This document shows, in pieces, positions 1-8,622 of a stretch of DNA of 26,355 nt. Location of the stretch: NCBI GenBank assembly GCA_964638815.1, contig CAZXBB010000326.1, positions 1 through 26,355 of the forward strand, written 5' to 3'. The translations under genes and the position numbers were made by a program. The DNA comes from CAZXBB01 sp964638815. Its GTDB lineage: Bacteria; Planctomycetota; Phycisphaerae; Phycisphaerales; SM1A02. The stretch's first letter is position 1, and each line of letters begins with the position of its first letter. The notes beneath the pieces were generated by a model. That model ran no database searches. It had not been told where the DNA came from and was given only the letters and a program-made list of their open reading frames with translations.

Positions 1-600
1 GCACTGGGGGTGTAACACGTGGTGCGGGGCTCTTTCGAACGTTCGGGGGGCTGCGTCGTGCAGCCCCTTTTGGCGTGACCTGGTGTTCACACCTTTGCCC
101 GTCACGCGCGGCGACGCTGCATCCTGCAGCTCACGCTTCGAAGTCCCGACATGCCAGTGCGACGGCGGCATCCTGCCGCCTGCGCGTGCGACGTTTGGGG
201 CTGGGTCGGGCTGGTTTTCGCAGACCCTCCGGGTCTGCAGGAGTCGCGCGGCGACCGGCGGCGTCCATGCCGCCTGGGTTTGGGACGTTCGGGGCCGCGC
301 GCGATGGGAGTGTAACCTGTGGTGCGGGGGTCTTTCGGACGTTCGGGGGGCTACGTCGTGCAGCCCCTTTGCGCGGGACGTGGTGCTCACACCTTTTGCC
401 CGTCACGCGCGGCGACGCTGCATCCTGCAGCTCACGCTTTGACGTTCCGACCCGCCAGTGCGACGGCGGCATCCTGCCGCCTGCGCGTGCGACGTTTGGG
501 GCTGGGTCGGGCTGGTTTTCGCAGACCCTCCGGGTCTGCAGAAGTCGCGCGGCGACCGGCGGCGTCCATGCCGCCTTGGTTTGGGACGTTCGGGGGCTGC
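1..600. repeat. Tandem ~301-bp hairpin-rich repeat, two copies, non-coding
   Basis: Positions about 10-300 and 311-600 are two highly similar copies of one unit (offset 301 bp); the first may continue to the left of the window. Each unit contains short perfect hairpins with TCC in the loop: 116-130, 164-180, 220-238 and 257-274 in copy 1, and 417-431, 465-481, 521-539 and 558-575 in copy 2. A further stem GTCGC-gcg-GCGAC is at 243-255. On the minus strand the loops read GGA, and the first two hairpins contain CAGGATG. No convincing protein is encoded: open frames exist on both strands but look like random high-GC frames. The array lies downstream of the minus-strand gene at 624-1148, so it could be that gene's 3' UTR. 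Confidence 0.9.
47..71 (+). terminator. Possible intrinsic terminator at the head of the repeat unit
   Basis: An 8-bp perfect stem (GGGGCTGC 47-54, GCAGCCCC 60-67) with a 5-nt loop is followed directly by TTTT on the plus strand. This is terminator-like, though the T tract is short. In the second copy (348-371) the stem has one mismatch and three Ts. On the minus strand there is no T tract, so it would not stop a minus-strand transcript. Confidence 0.4.
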
Positions 601-623
601 GCGACGGGCGCTGCCTTGGCTTG

Positions 624-1148
624 CTACGCCCTGGGTGTTCGGGCGCCTGGGCGCTCTCCGAGTCTGGGCTTGAACTTTCCGATCACTGCGATGCCGGCCA
701 TCACGACGAACGCGACGGCGAACGCGGTCGTGACCTGGTCCTGCAACGGAGGCAGCGCGGTGAGATCCCCCGCGTCGATCGCCGCGTACAGCGCCGTGAC
801 CCGGCCGCGGGCGGCGAGGTGCAGAGCCGGAACGCAGACCAGCAGCAGGACGAACTTGAGGCGGAACCAGCGCGTCCGGGCGAAGACCCCCGGATGGTGA
901 CTGAAAAGGGCGATGCCGGCGACGATCGTGACCACGAGGCCGCCGAAGACGCACGGCCAGAACACGGCGCGCATGACTTCGCGCAGGAAGTCCCACGTCG
1001 CGGCGTCCGTCGGCCGGGGCCCGATCGAACCGATCGCGACGAGCGCCGCGTCGCCTCCGAAGAACAGTCCGAGACCCGCGAGCTTGAGTTGAATAAGCCA
1101 CGGGCGGAGGCCGCGCCCGCGCTTCCTTCCTGGGCCGGGCGCGTCCAT
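624..1148 (-). CDS. Four-helix integral membrane protein, function unknown
   Basis: The 174-residue product has four hydrophobic segments at roughly residues 17-42, 56-82, 95-113 and 140-160, with a positively charged N-terminus and an Arg/Pro-rich tail. The layout (Trp/Lys-rich entry to helix 1, a His-His-Pro-Gly turn after helix 2, RTRWFRLK before helix 3) recalls small CopD/SirB-type membrane proteins, but no family can be named firmly. The ATG at 1148 is the only ATG placed to include helix 1; no strong ribosome binding site precedes it. The gene is divergent from gyrA with 56-65 bp between the starts, and its stop lies about 25 bp from the hairpin repeat. Frame choice rests on the clear membrane segments; the opposite frames give low-complexity translations. 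Confidence 0.72.
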   Translation of the reverse strand: MDAPGPGRKRGRGLRPWLIQLKLAGLGLFFGGDAALVAIGSIGPRPTDAATWDFLREVMRAVFWPCVFGGLVVTIVAGIALFSHHPGVFARTRWFRLKFVLLLVCVPALHLAARGRVTALYAAIDAGDLTALPPLQDQVTTAFAVAFVVMAGIAVIGKFKPRLGERPGARTPRA

Positions 1149-1149
1149 T

Positions 1150-1173
1150 CCGGCAAGTCTACCACGTTGCCGG
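1150..1173. promoter_or_regulatory. 7-bp inverted repeat between divergent genes
   Basis: CCGGCAA at 1150-1156 and TTGCCGG at 1167-1173 form a perfect inverted repeat with a 10-nt spacer, centred in the short gap between the membrane-protein gene and gyrA. It could be an operator or a leader hairpin of the minus-strand gene; no regulator is identified. Confidence 0.35.
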
Positions 1174-1200
1174 CGGCGGGTTCGAACGTCCGGTTTCGGT

Positions 1201-1204
1201 TAGA

Positions 1205-1206
<2 letters not shown>
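1201..1206 (+). promoter_or_regulatory. Possible -10 box of gyrA
   Basis: TAGAAT matches five of six bases of the sigma-70 -10 consensus. It sits 7 nt before the ATG at 1214, so a transcript starting at the usual distance would be nearly or fully leaderless. No good -35 box is visible at 16-18 bp. It overlaps the alternative ATG at 1205. Confidence 0.35.
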
Positions 1207-3870
<2,664 letters not shown>

Positions 3871-3871
<1 letters not shown>

Positions 3872-4215
3872 TGCCGATCAACGAATGGTCCGAGTCGATC
3901 CTCATCGCGCAGCTCAGCGACGAACCCGCCTTCTCCGAGGACATGGACGCGCTGCACCGCCGCCTCGAAAAGATGGACGGCGAGCTCCCCGACGTGATCC
4001 TCTCGCTGGACGCCGTGACCTATCTGAACTCGACGAACATCGCCCAGATCCTCCGCGTGCGGAAGAAGCTGCTCGACAGCACCGCGCGCATTCGCGTGTG
4101 CTCGGTCAGCGACAAGGTGTGGTCGGTGCTCCTCGCGACGGGGCTCGACCGCATCTTCGAGGTGACCGAGGACGTGAGCACGTCCCTGGCGTCGCTGCAA
4201 ATAGGGGATCTCTAG
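3871..4215 (+). CDS. Single-domain STAS protein (anti-anti-sigma factor type)
   Basis: The 114-residue protein is one STAS domain, the fold of SpoIIAA/RsbV anti-sigma-factor antagonists. The beta-strand DVILSLDAVTYLNST (~41-55) followed by NIAQILRVRKKL matches the family's phospho-acceptor loop; by alignment with the SpoIIAA DSSGLG loop, Thr55 would be the residue phosphorylated by a partner HPK-like kinase. The rest (ARIRVCSVSDKVWSVLLATGLDRIFEVTEDV) fits the C-terminal strands and helices. It starts on the last base of the gyrA stop codon, so it is probably co-translated with gyrA. No kinase or sigma factor lies nearby, so its partner is unknown. Family assignment is firm; the regulatory output is inference. 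Confidence 0.88.
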
Positions 4216-4241
4216 CGCGCTCCGTACGACGACGGACCGGG

Positions 4242-4276
4242 TCGGCCTCCGGGCCGAGCGAGGTTGATACTCGCTC
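4242..4276 (+). promoter_or_regulatory. Two overlapping stem-loops upstream of exbD
   Basis: TCGGCC (4242-4247) pairs with GGCCGA (4252-4257) around a TCCG loop. GAGCGAG (4256-4262) pairs with CTCGCTC (4270-4276) around gttgata. The stems share bases 4256-4257, so they could compete. They fill the 89-bp gap between the STAS gene and exbD; neither is followed by a T tract. Confidence 0.35.
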
Positions 4277-4304
4277 CGTCGCAGCGGAACGCTCACCGCC
4301 ACCC

Positions 4305-4718
4305 ATGCTTCAACTGCGCCGTCCTGATCACGAGATGCGCGTCGAGATGATGCCGCTGATCGACGTCATCTTCCTGCTGCTGACGTTCTTCATCTACGCG
4401 ATGGTGCTGCTCGTGCCGGCGGACCTGCTGCCGGTGCAGTTGCCGCAGTTCGTCTCGGGCGAGCCTGCGCGACCGGCCCCCGCGGTAACGGTCAGCATCG
4501 ACCGCACGGGGACGCTGTACGTCAACCGCGAGGCGCTCGCGGCCGACGAGGTCCTCGCCCGGCTCCGGCAGGCGAAGGACGAGCACCCGGACACCGTGAT
4601 CTACGTCGCCTGCGAGGAGGCGGGCGACACCGACCGGCTGCCGGTGTTCCTCGACCTCTGCGACCGGCTGGCGCTGGCGGGGCTCGAAATCAACCTCGTG
4701 GGGCGGCGCGACGAATGA
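4305..4718 (+). CDS. exbD: ExbD/TolR-type biopolymer transport protein
   Basis: The 137-residue product has the ExbD/TolR layout: a short cytoplasmic N-terminus, one transmembrane helix (~19-38, IDVIFLLLTFFIYAMVLLV) and a periplasmic domain of ~95 residues. The conserved membrane aspartate of the proton channel is Asp20 in MMPLIDVIF. With an ExbB/TolQ partner it would convert proton motive force into work on a TonB/TolA-like protein; no exbB is in the window. The upstream frame is open but low-complexity, so the ATG at 4305 is preferred; another in-frame ATG at 4335 would remove part of the conserved MRVEMMPL segment. The next plus-strand gene is tonB-like, which supports a TonB-type system rather than Tol. 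Confidence 0.88.
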   Translation: MLQLRRPDHEMRVEMMPLIDVIFLLLTFFIYAMVLLVPADLLPVQLPQFVSGEPARPAPAVTVSIDRTGTLYVNREALAADEVLARLRQAKDEHPDTVIYVACEEAGDTDRLPVFLDLCDRLALAGLEINLVGRRDE

Positions 4719-4950
4719 GGCCTCGCGCGGCGTCCGGGCCTTGACGCGGCGCGGACGGCTGAGGTCCGGAGTCGGCTGATCGCCGTTCTTGCGTTCCGCG
4801 CCGGCTCAGACCGCCACGAAGCCCGGATCCCCCCGGCCGGCAGAAAGCGGAGTCCGGCAGGCGCATCGCCGCATGCTCCCGGGTCCGGGGACGCCGTGCC
4901 GGGCGGGACGATCGTGCCCGCGCGACGTCGAACTTCAGATTCAGGCCACT

Positions 4951-4956
4951 TAGAAT
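4951..4956 (+). promoter_or_regulatory. TAGAAT -10-like box before the tonB-like gene
   Basis: The same hexamer as before gyrA occurs 5 bp before an in-frame ATC at 4961, where the hydrophobic N-terminus of the tonB-like protein would begin. A -35 box is not evident. This is weak by itself and matters only because the gene lacks an obvious start codon. Confidence 0.25.
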
Positions 4957-5077
4957 CAGCATCGCCCGATACCCCGACATCCCCCTCCTCGCCGGCCTGG
5001 CCCTCTCGCTCGCACTGCACGCGCTGGCCCTGGCACCGGCCGTCTCCGTCCTGAGCGCGCCGTCCGGGGCCACGGCG

Positions 5078-6013
5078 ATGTCCGCACGGTTCGAGCCCGA
5101 CACGCTCGAGAAACGCAAACCGCTGTCTCCGGACGAGCTCGTGAATCTGGGCATCGACGAGTCGAAGCACTCCTCGCTGGCCTGGGTGGGATACGACGAG
5201 TACCGCAAGCACCTTGCCCGGCTCTCGGAGGTCGAGCAGGCGGCGTTCACCGAGTCGGCGACGGGCCCGCCCGTCGAGACGCCGCCGGCGGAGGTCGCAC
5301 CGATCGAGGCCGTGGAAACGCCCGCCGCCGCTCAAGCCGACGAGACACCGTCGCCCGACGCTGAGGCGCGGGCCGAGGCCGAGGCACCGGCGGAGTCGGC
5401 CGCCCGGACCGACGCGCCGGAACGCGACGTCGCCGACCCGGCCCTGGTCGAGGCGGCGCTGCCGCTGTTCCGCGAGTTCATCGAAGCCGCGCTGGCCGCC
5501 GGCGTCTCGTCCCGGCAGCCCGAGGACGCGCCGCGTGATGAGCGCCGGGTCCAGGCCGCGGAAGCCGGCCCGAGCGGGGCCGCGCCGTCGCCGAAGCGCG
5601 AAGCGGAACCGCGCCCGCCCGCGCCGCGCCCCGCCGCCGACGCCGAGGTCGGCGCGGCGGCGACCAAGGAATCGGATCCCACTTCGCCGATCGAGGTCCC
5701 GCTGGAAATGCTCGGCCAGCCGCTCGCCGGGCAGGGTCTCATGCTCGAGCCGCGGCGTCCGAAGTTCCCACCGCTCGTGCGCGTGACGGCGGTCTTCGGC
5801 AACCCGCTCGTCGAGATCCGCTTCGCCCGCGACGGCAAGCCGGACGAGGCGGAGATCCTCGAGAGCTCCGGCGACGGACGCGTGGACCACGCGATCGGCG
5901 TGAGCCTCTACCGGTGGCGTGCAAAGGGAGCGGCGCTCGAAGACCTCGCCCCGGAGGAAACGTTGAGCGTGCGGCTCCGGATCATCCTGAACTCGAGGGC
6001 GCGGTCCCGGTAG
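5078..6013 (+). CDS. TonB-like energy transducer, start uncertain
   Basis: From the ATG at 5078 the product is 311 residues: an acidic region, a long Ala/Pro/Glu-rich periplasm-spanning stretch (~60-205), and a C-terminal domain (~225-305) resembling TonB C-terminal domains (VRVTAVFGNPLVEIRFARDGKPDEAEILESS). TonB proteins need an N-terminal membrane anchor, and one is encoded in the same frame just upstream, at about 4970-5060 (DIPLLAGLALSLALHALALAPAV). That frame is open back to a TGA at 4760 but has no ATG, GTG or TTG before 5078. The real protein therefore may start at a rare codon (ATC 4961 or 4955) or the sequence may contain an error. It follows exbD and ends tail-to-tail with the methyltransferase gene, overlapping it by 32 bp. 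Confidence 0.7.
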   Translation: MSARFEPDTLEKRKPLSPDELVNLGIDESKHSSLAWVGYDEYRKHLARLSEVEQAAFTESATGPPVETPPAEVAPIEAVETPAAAQADETPSPDAEARAEAEAPAESAARTDAPERDVADPALVEAALPLFREFIEAALAAGVSSRQPEDAPRDERRVQAAEAGPSGAAPSPKREAEPRPPAPRPAADAEVGAAATKESDPTSPIEVPLEMLGQPLAGQGLMLEPRRPKFPPLVRVTAVFGNPLVEIRFARDGKPDEAEILESSGDGRVDHAIGVSLYRWRAKGAALEDLAPEETLSVRLRIILNSRARSR

Positions 6014-6608
6014 CGAGGGACGCCAGCACCAGAAACTCAACATTCCCCCTCCCCGCCTTGCCGCTCTTCCCGCCCGTGATCGGGGACCGCGTGTGACCGA
6101 TCGGCATCGCGCCGAGCGCGGGCATCGACTCGAGCACGCGCTCGAGCACGAGCTGCGCCTCCGCGGGGTCGAGTCGGCCCTCCTTCAGGAGCGTCGTCTT
6201 CTCCTCCGCGGTGAGCTCGTAATGCGGCTTCACGAGCGTCAGGATCCGTCCGCCGTCGCGCAGCCAGCGCAGCGCCGCCGGTATCGCGTGCCGCTGCGGG
6301 GTCCATGCGAGGTCGATCGTCACGAGGTCCACGCGCTCCGGCGGAGGGTCGGCGTGCAGCGCGTTCGTGCGCTCCATCGCGGTGACGCGGCCGTCCGAGC
6401 GCAGCGTGTATGCGAGCGTTCCGTAGCCGGTGTCGAGGGCGTACACCCGCGCGGCGCCGCGCTGGAGCAGGCAGTCGGTGAAGCCGCCGACGTTGCAGCC
6501 GAAGTCCGCGCAGACGAGGCCGGCCACGTCGATCGCGAACGCGTCGAGCGCGTGCGCGAGCTTTGTGCCGGCCCGCGAGACGAACGGACAGGTGCGTTCA
6601 CGCGCCAT
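5982..6608 (-). CDS. TlyA/FtsJ-like SAM-dependent RNA methyltransferase, no S4 domain
   Basis: The 208-residue product matches the catalytic part of TlyA-type 2'-O-ribose methyltransferases. FVSRAGTKLAHALDAF is the family entry segment, DFGCNVGGFTDCLLQRGA is the SAM-binding motif I, and VYALDTGYGTLAY follows. Lys in SRAGTK, Asp in TIDLAW, Lys in LVKPHYEL and Glu in NVEFLV could supply the K-D-K-E tetrad of the FtsJ fold. TlyA proteins normally carry an RNA-binding S4 domain of ~60 residues in front; here the protein starts directly at the catalytic domain. The ATG at 6608 lies 5 bp after the lpxI-like stop codon, so the two are probably one operon. rRNA as substrate is inferred from the family. 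Confidence 0.82.
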   Translation of the reverse strand: MARERTCPFVSRAGTKLAHALDAFAIDVAGLVCADFGCNVGGFTDCLLQRGAARVYALDTGYGTLAYTLRSDGRVTAMERTNALHADPPPERVDLVTIDLAWTPQRHAIPAALRWLRDGGRILTLVKPHYELTAEEKTTLLKEGRLDPAEAQLVLERVLESMPALGAMPIGHTRSPITGGKSGKAGRGNVEFLVLASLATGTAPSSSG

Positions 6609-6613
6609 GCGGA

Positions 6614-7456
6614 TCAGCCGTCGACGCCGACGACGGCGATGCCCGCGCGATCGGCCGCCGCGAGGACCCGGGGCCGGTCCAGGAGGATCACGCGCCCGGC
6701 GCCGAGCGCGATGCACCCGCCGCCCGCCGCGGCGAGGCGGTCGATTGTGTCCACGCCGACCGTCGGCACGTCCGCGCGCAAGTCGTGGTCGGGCTTCGCG
6801 GTCTTGAGCAGGGTCCAGCCCTTCGCGCGGCAGAGCGTCGCGGCGCGTGCGATCATCCCGTCGGTGCCCTCGACCGCCTCGACGGCGATCACGTCGCGGT
6901 CGCGCACGGCGATCGACTGTCCGACGTCGAGCCGCGCGACCTGCGTGAGGATCGGCCAGCCGAACTCGACGTCGCGTCGCTGCTCCGCCGTGGGCGCGAC
7001 GCCGCCCATGACGCCGGTCGTCGCGAGGTGATCGGGAATGTACGCCGTCGAGTCGATGAGCCTGATCCCGTTCGCCTCGAGCTCGTCCGCCACCGCCGCC
7101 AGCACCGCCGCGTTCCGCCGATCGTGGCGGAGACGACGGTACCAGATGTTGAGCGCGCGCCAATCGGGGATCTGACGCAGCAGCCGGAGCGGATCGTGCA
7201 TCCGGATCTTTGCCACGCGACCGACCATCACGGCCTCGGTGACGCCGGCGCGTCGCAGCGTCCGGATCCAGCGCCCGATCTGCGCGATGCCCGCCTCCCG
7301 GAAGTCGTCGCACGCCGCCGGAAGCGTGCGATCGAACTGGTCCCGCAGCCCGACGCAGCAGACGCGGTGACCCGCCGCCTTCATGCCGCGCGCGACGATG
7401 AGCGGGAGCATGCCCTGGCCGGCGATCAGCCCGAGATGTTGACGATCCGGCGGCAA
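6614..7456 (-). CDS. lpxI: LpxI-like UDP-2,3-diacylglucosamine diphosphatase
   Basis: The 280-residue product has the family's usual length and order. An N-terminal Rossmann-like half starts LGLIAGQGMLPLIVARGMKAAGH; the C-terminal catalytic half contains AVEGTDGMIARA and KTAKPDHDLRADVPTVGVDTI. LpxI hydrolyses UDP-2,3-diacylglucosamine to lipid X and UMP, the step done by LpxH in E. coli, so its presence implies lipid A synthesis. The start appears to be TTG at 7456: the frame is closed by a TGA just upstream and no ATG or GTG precedes the Rossmann segment. GAGAG lies about 4-8 nt before it. It is divergent from the wecA-type gene with only 29 bp between start codons, and a methyltransferase gene follows 5 bp after its stop. 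Confidence 0.88.
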   Translation of the reverse strand: MPPDRQHLGLIAGQGMLPLIVARGMKAAGHRVCCVGLRDQFDRTLPAACDDFREAGIAQIGRWIRTLRRAGVTEAVMVGRVAKIRMHDPLRLLRQIPDWRALNIWYRRLRHDRRNAAVLAAVADELEANGIRLIDSTAYIPDHLATTGVMGGVAPTAEQRRDVEFGWPILTQVARLDVGQSIAVRDRDVIAVEAVEGTDGMIARAATLCRAKGWTLLKTAKPDHDLRADVPTVGVDTIDRLAAAGGGCIALGAGRVILLDRPRVLAAADRAGIAVVGVDG

Positions 7457-7485
7457 GGGCTCTCATTTTACTACCATCTACCGCC
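7457..7485. promoter_or_regulatory. 29-bp divergent intergenic gap with -10-like boxes
   Basis: The only bases between the divergent lpxI-like and wecA-like start codons. On the minus strand TAAAAT (7470-7465) lies 8 nt before the TTG start. On the plus strand TACCAT (7472-7477) lies 8 nt before the ATG. Any promoters here must extend into the opposite gene and would give very short or absent leaders. No convincing -35 boxes were found. Confidence 0.35.
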
Positions 7486-8622
7486 ATGGTCGGCCCGATC
7501 CTCCTCCTGGTCGTCGTCAGCTTTCTGATCAGCGCGCCGATGACCGCGTTCCTCGTCCGGATCGGCCGACGCCTGGGCGCCCTCGACACGCTTGGGGCGA
7601 AGGGGCACGAGAAGACCGAGCTGCGCGGCGTGCCGAACATCGGTGGCGTCGCGATCTTCGCCGCGGTGGTCGCACCGCTGGCGGCCGGCCTCGCCGCGCT
7701 GTGGCTCGTGGACGCCGCGACCTGGCGCGAGCTGCTCCCGGGCGTCGAGCCGCACCTGCCGCGGCTGCTCCGGGGCACGGGCGACGAACGGGCGTCCACC
7801 GCGACCGGGCTCGCGCTCGTCCTCTGCATCGCGGCCCTTCACGTCGTCGGCGTGCTCGACGACCGTCGCGGAATGTCGCCCTGGCCCAAGCTCGCCGTCC
7901 AGGTCGGGGCCGCGTGCGTCATGGCGATCTGGTTCGACGTTCGGCTGCTGACGCTGCTGGGCGACGTACCGAGCATCGTCGTCACCGTCGCGTGGATCGT
8001 CGTCATCACCAATGCCATCAACTTCCTCGACAACATGGACGGTCTCGCCGGCGGCGTCAGCGCCATCGCGGCATCGCTGTTCCTCGTGGCGGCCGTCGTC
8101 AATCAGCAGTGGTTCATCGCGGCGACGCTCGCGCTGCTCGTCGGCGCGCTGCTCGGATTCCTCATCTTCAACTTCCCGCCGGCACGGATCTTCATGGGCG
8201 ACGGGGGCTCGCTCGTGGTCGGCTTTCTCCTCGCCGTGCTCACCGCGCGGACGACTTTCTACGACCCCGGCGCCGAGACCGCGATCGGCGGCGCGTGGTA
8301 CGGTGTCTTCATGCCCGTCGTGATCCTCGCGATCCCGCTGTACGACTTCACGACCGTCACGCTGCTGCGTCTGGGCCAGGGCCGGAGCCCCCTCGTCGGC
8401 GATCAGCAGCACTTCTCGCACCGGCTCGTAGGACGCGGGCTGAGCCGGCGCGGCGCGGTCGTCGTGATCTGGGGGCTCACGCTCGTGACCGGGATCGGCG
8501 GCATCTCCCTCGGGCGCCTCCTGCCGTGGCAGGCCGCGCTCGTCGGCGTGCAGACGATCGTCGTGCTGCTCGTGATCGCGCTCTTCGAGCACGCCTCGCG
8601 TCACGCGGAGCGGCGGCGGTGA
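7486..8622 (+). CDS. Undecaprenyl-phosphate sugar-1-phosphate transferase (WecA/MraY family)
   Basis: The 378-residue polytopic protein belongs to the family that moves a sugar-1-phosphate (GlcNAc-1-P in WecA/TagO) from a UDP-sugar to undecaprenyl phosphate, the first step of O-antigen and related glycans. Visible motifs in order: RGVPNIGG (~47-54), the Mg-binding pair Asp125-Asp126 in GVLDDRRGMSPWPKL, NFLDNMDGLAGG from 179, FMGDGGS with Asp239, and a C-terminal His motif GDQQHFSHRLVGRGLS in place of the HIHH loop. About ten membrane segments separate these. WecA fits better than MraY because no murein genes are nearby and an O-antigen-ligase-like gene overlaps the 3' end (GTGA, 4 bp). The exact sugar cannot be told from sequence. 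Confidence 0.9.
   Translation: MVGPILLLVVVSFLISAPMTAFLVRIGRRLGALDTLGAKGHEKTELRGVPNIGGVAIFAAVVAPLAAGLAALWLVDAATWRELLPGVEPHLPRLLRGTGDERASTATGLALVLCIAALHVVGVLDDRRGMSPWPKLAVQVGAACVMAIWFDVRLLTLLGDVPSIVVTVAWIVVITNAINFLDNMDGLAGGVSAIAASLFLVAAVVNQQWFIAATLALLVGALLGFLIFNFPPARIFMGDGGSLVVGFLLAVLTARTTFYDPGAETAIGGAWYGVFMPVVILAIPLYDFTTVTLLRLGQGRSPLVGDQQHFSHRLVGRGLSRRGAVVVIWGLTLVTGIGGISLGRLLPWQAALVGVQTIVVLLVIALFEHASRHAERRR

Noticed and set aside
1..600. Integron attC array or CRISPR array
   Set aside because: The hairpins are too short and too close for attC sites, no GTTRRRY core is seen, and there is no repeat-spacer pattern.
1176..1192. tRNA T-loop-like GGGTTCGAAC
   Set aside because: No acceptor, D or anticodon stems can be drawn around it.
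3885..4304. N-terminal extension of ExbD back to 3885
   Set aside because: It overlaps the STAS gene out of frame and is basic low-complexity sequence; ExbD proteins begin shortly before the membrane helix.
4719..4950. Additional gene between exbD and the tonB-like gene
   Set aside because: Open frames on both strands are Arg/Pro/Gly-rich with no supported start or motif; the plus frame is only the extension of the tonB-like frame.
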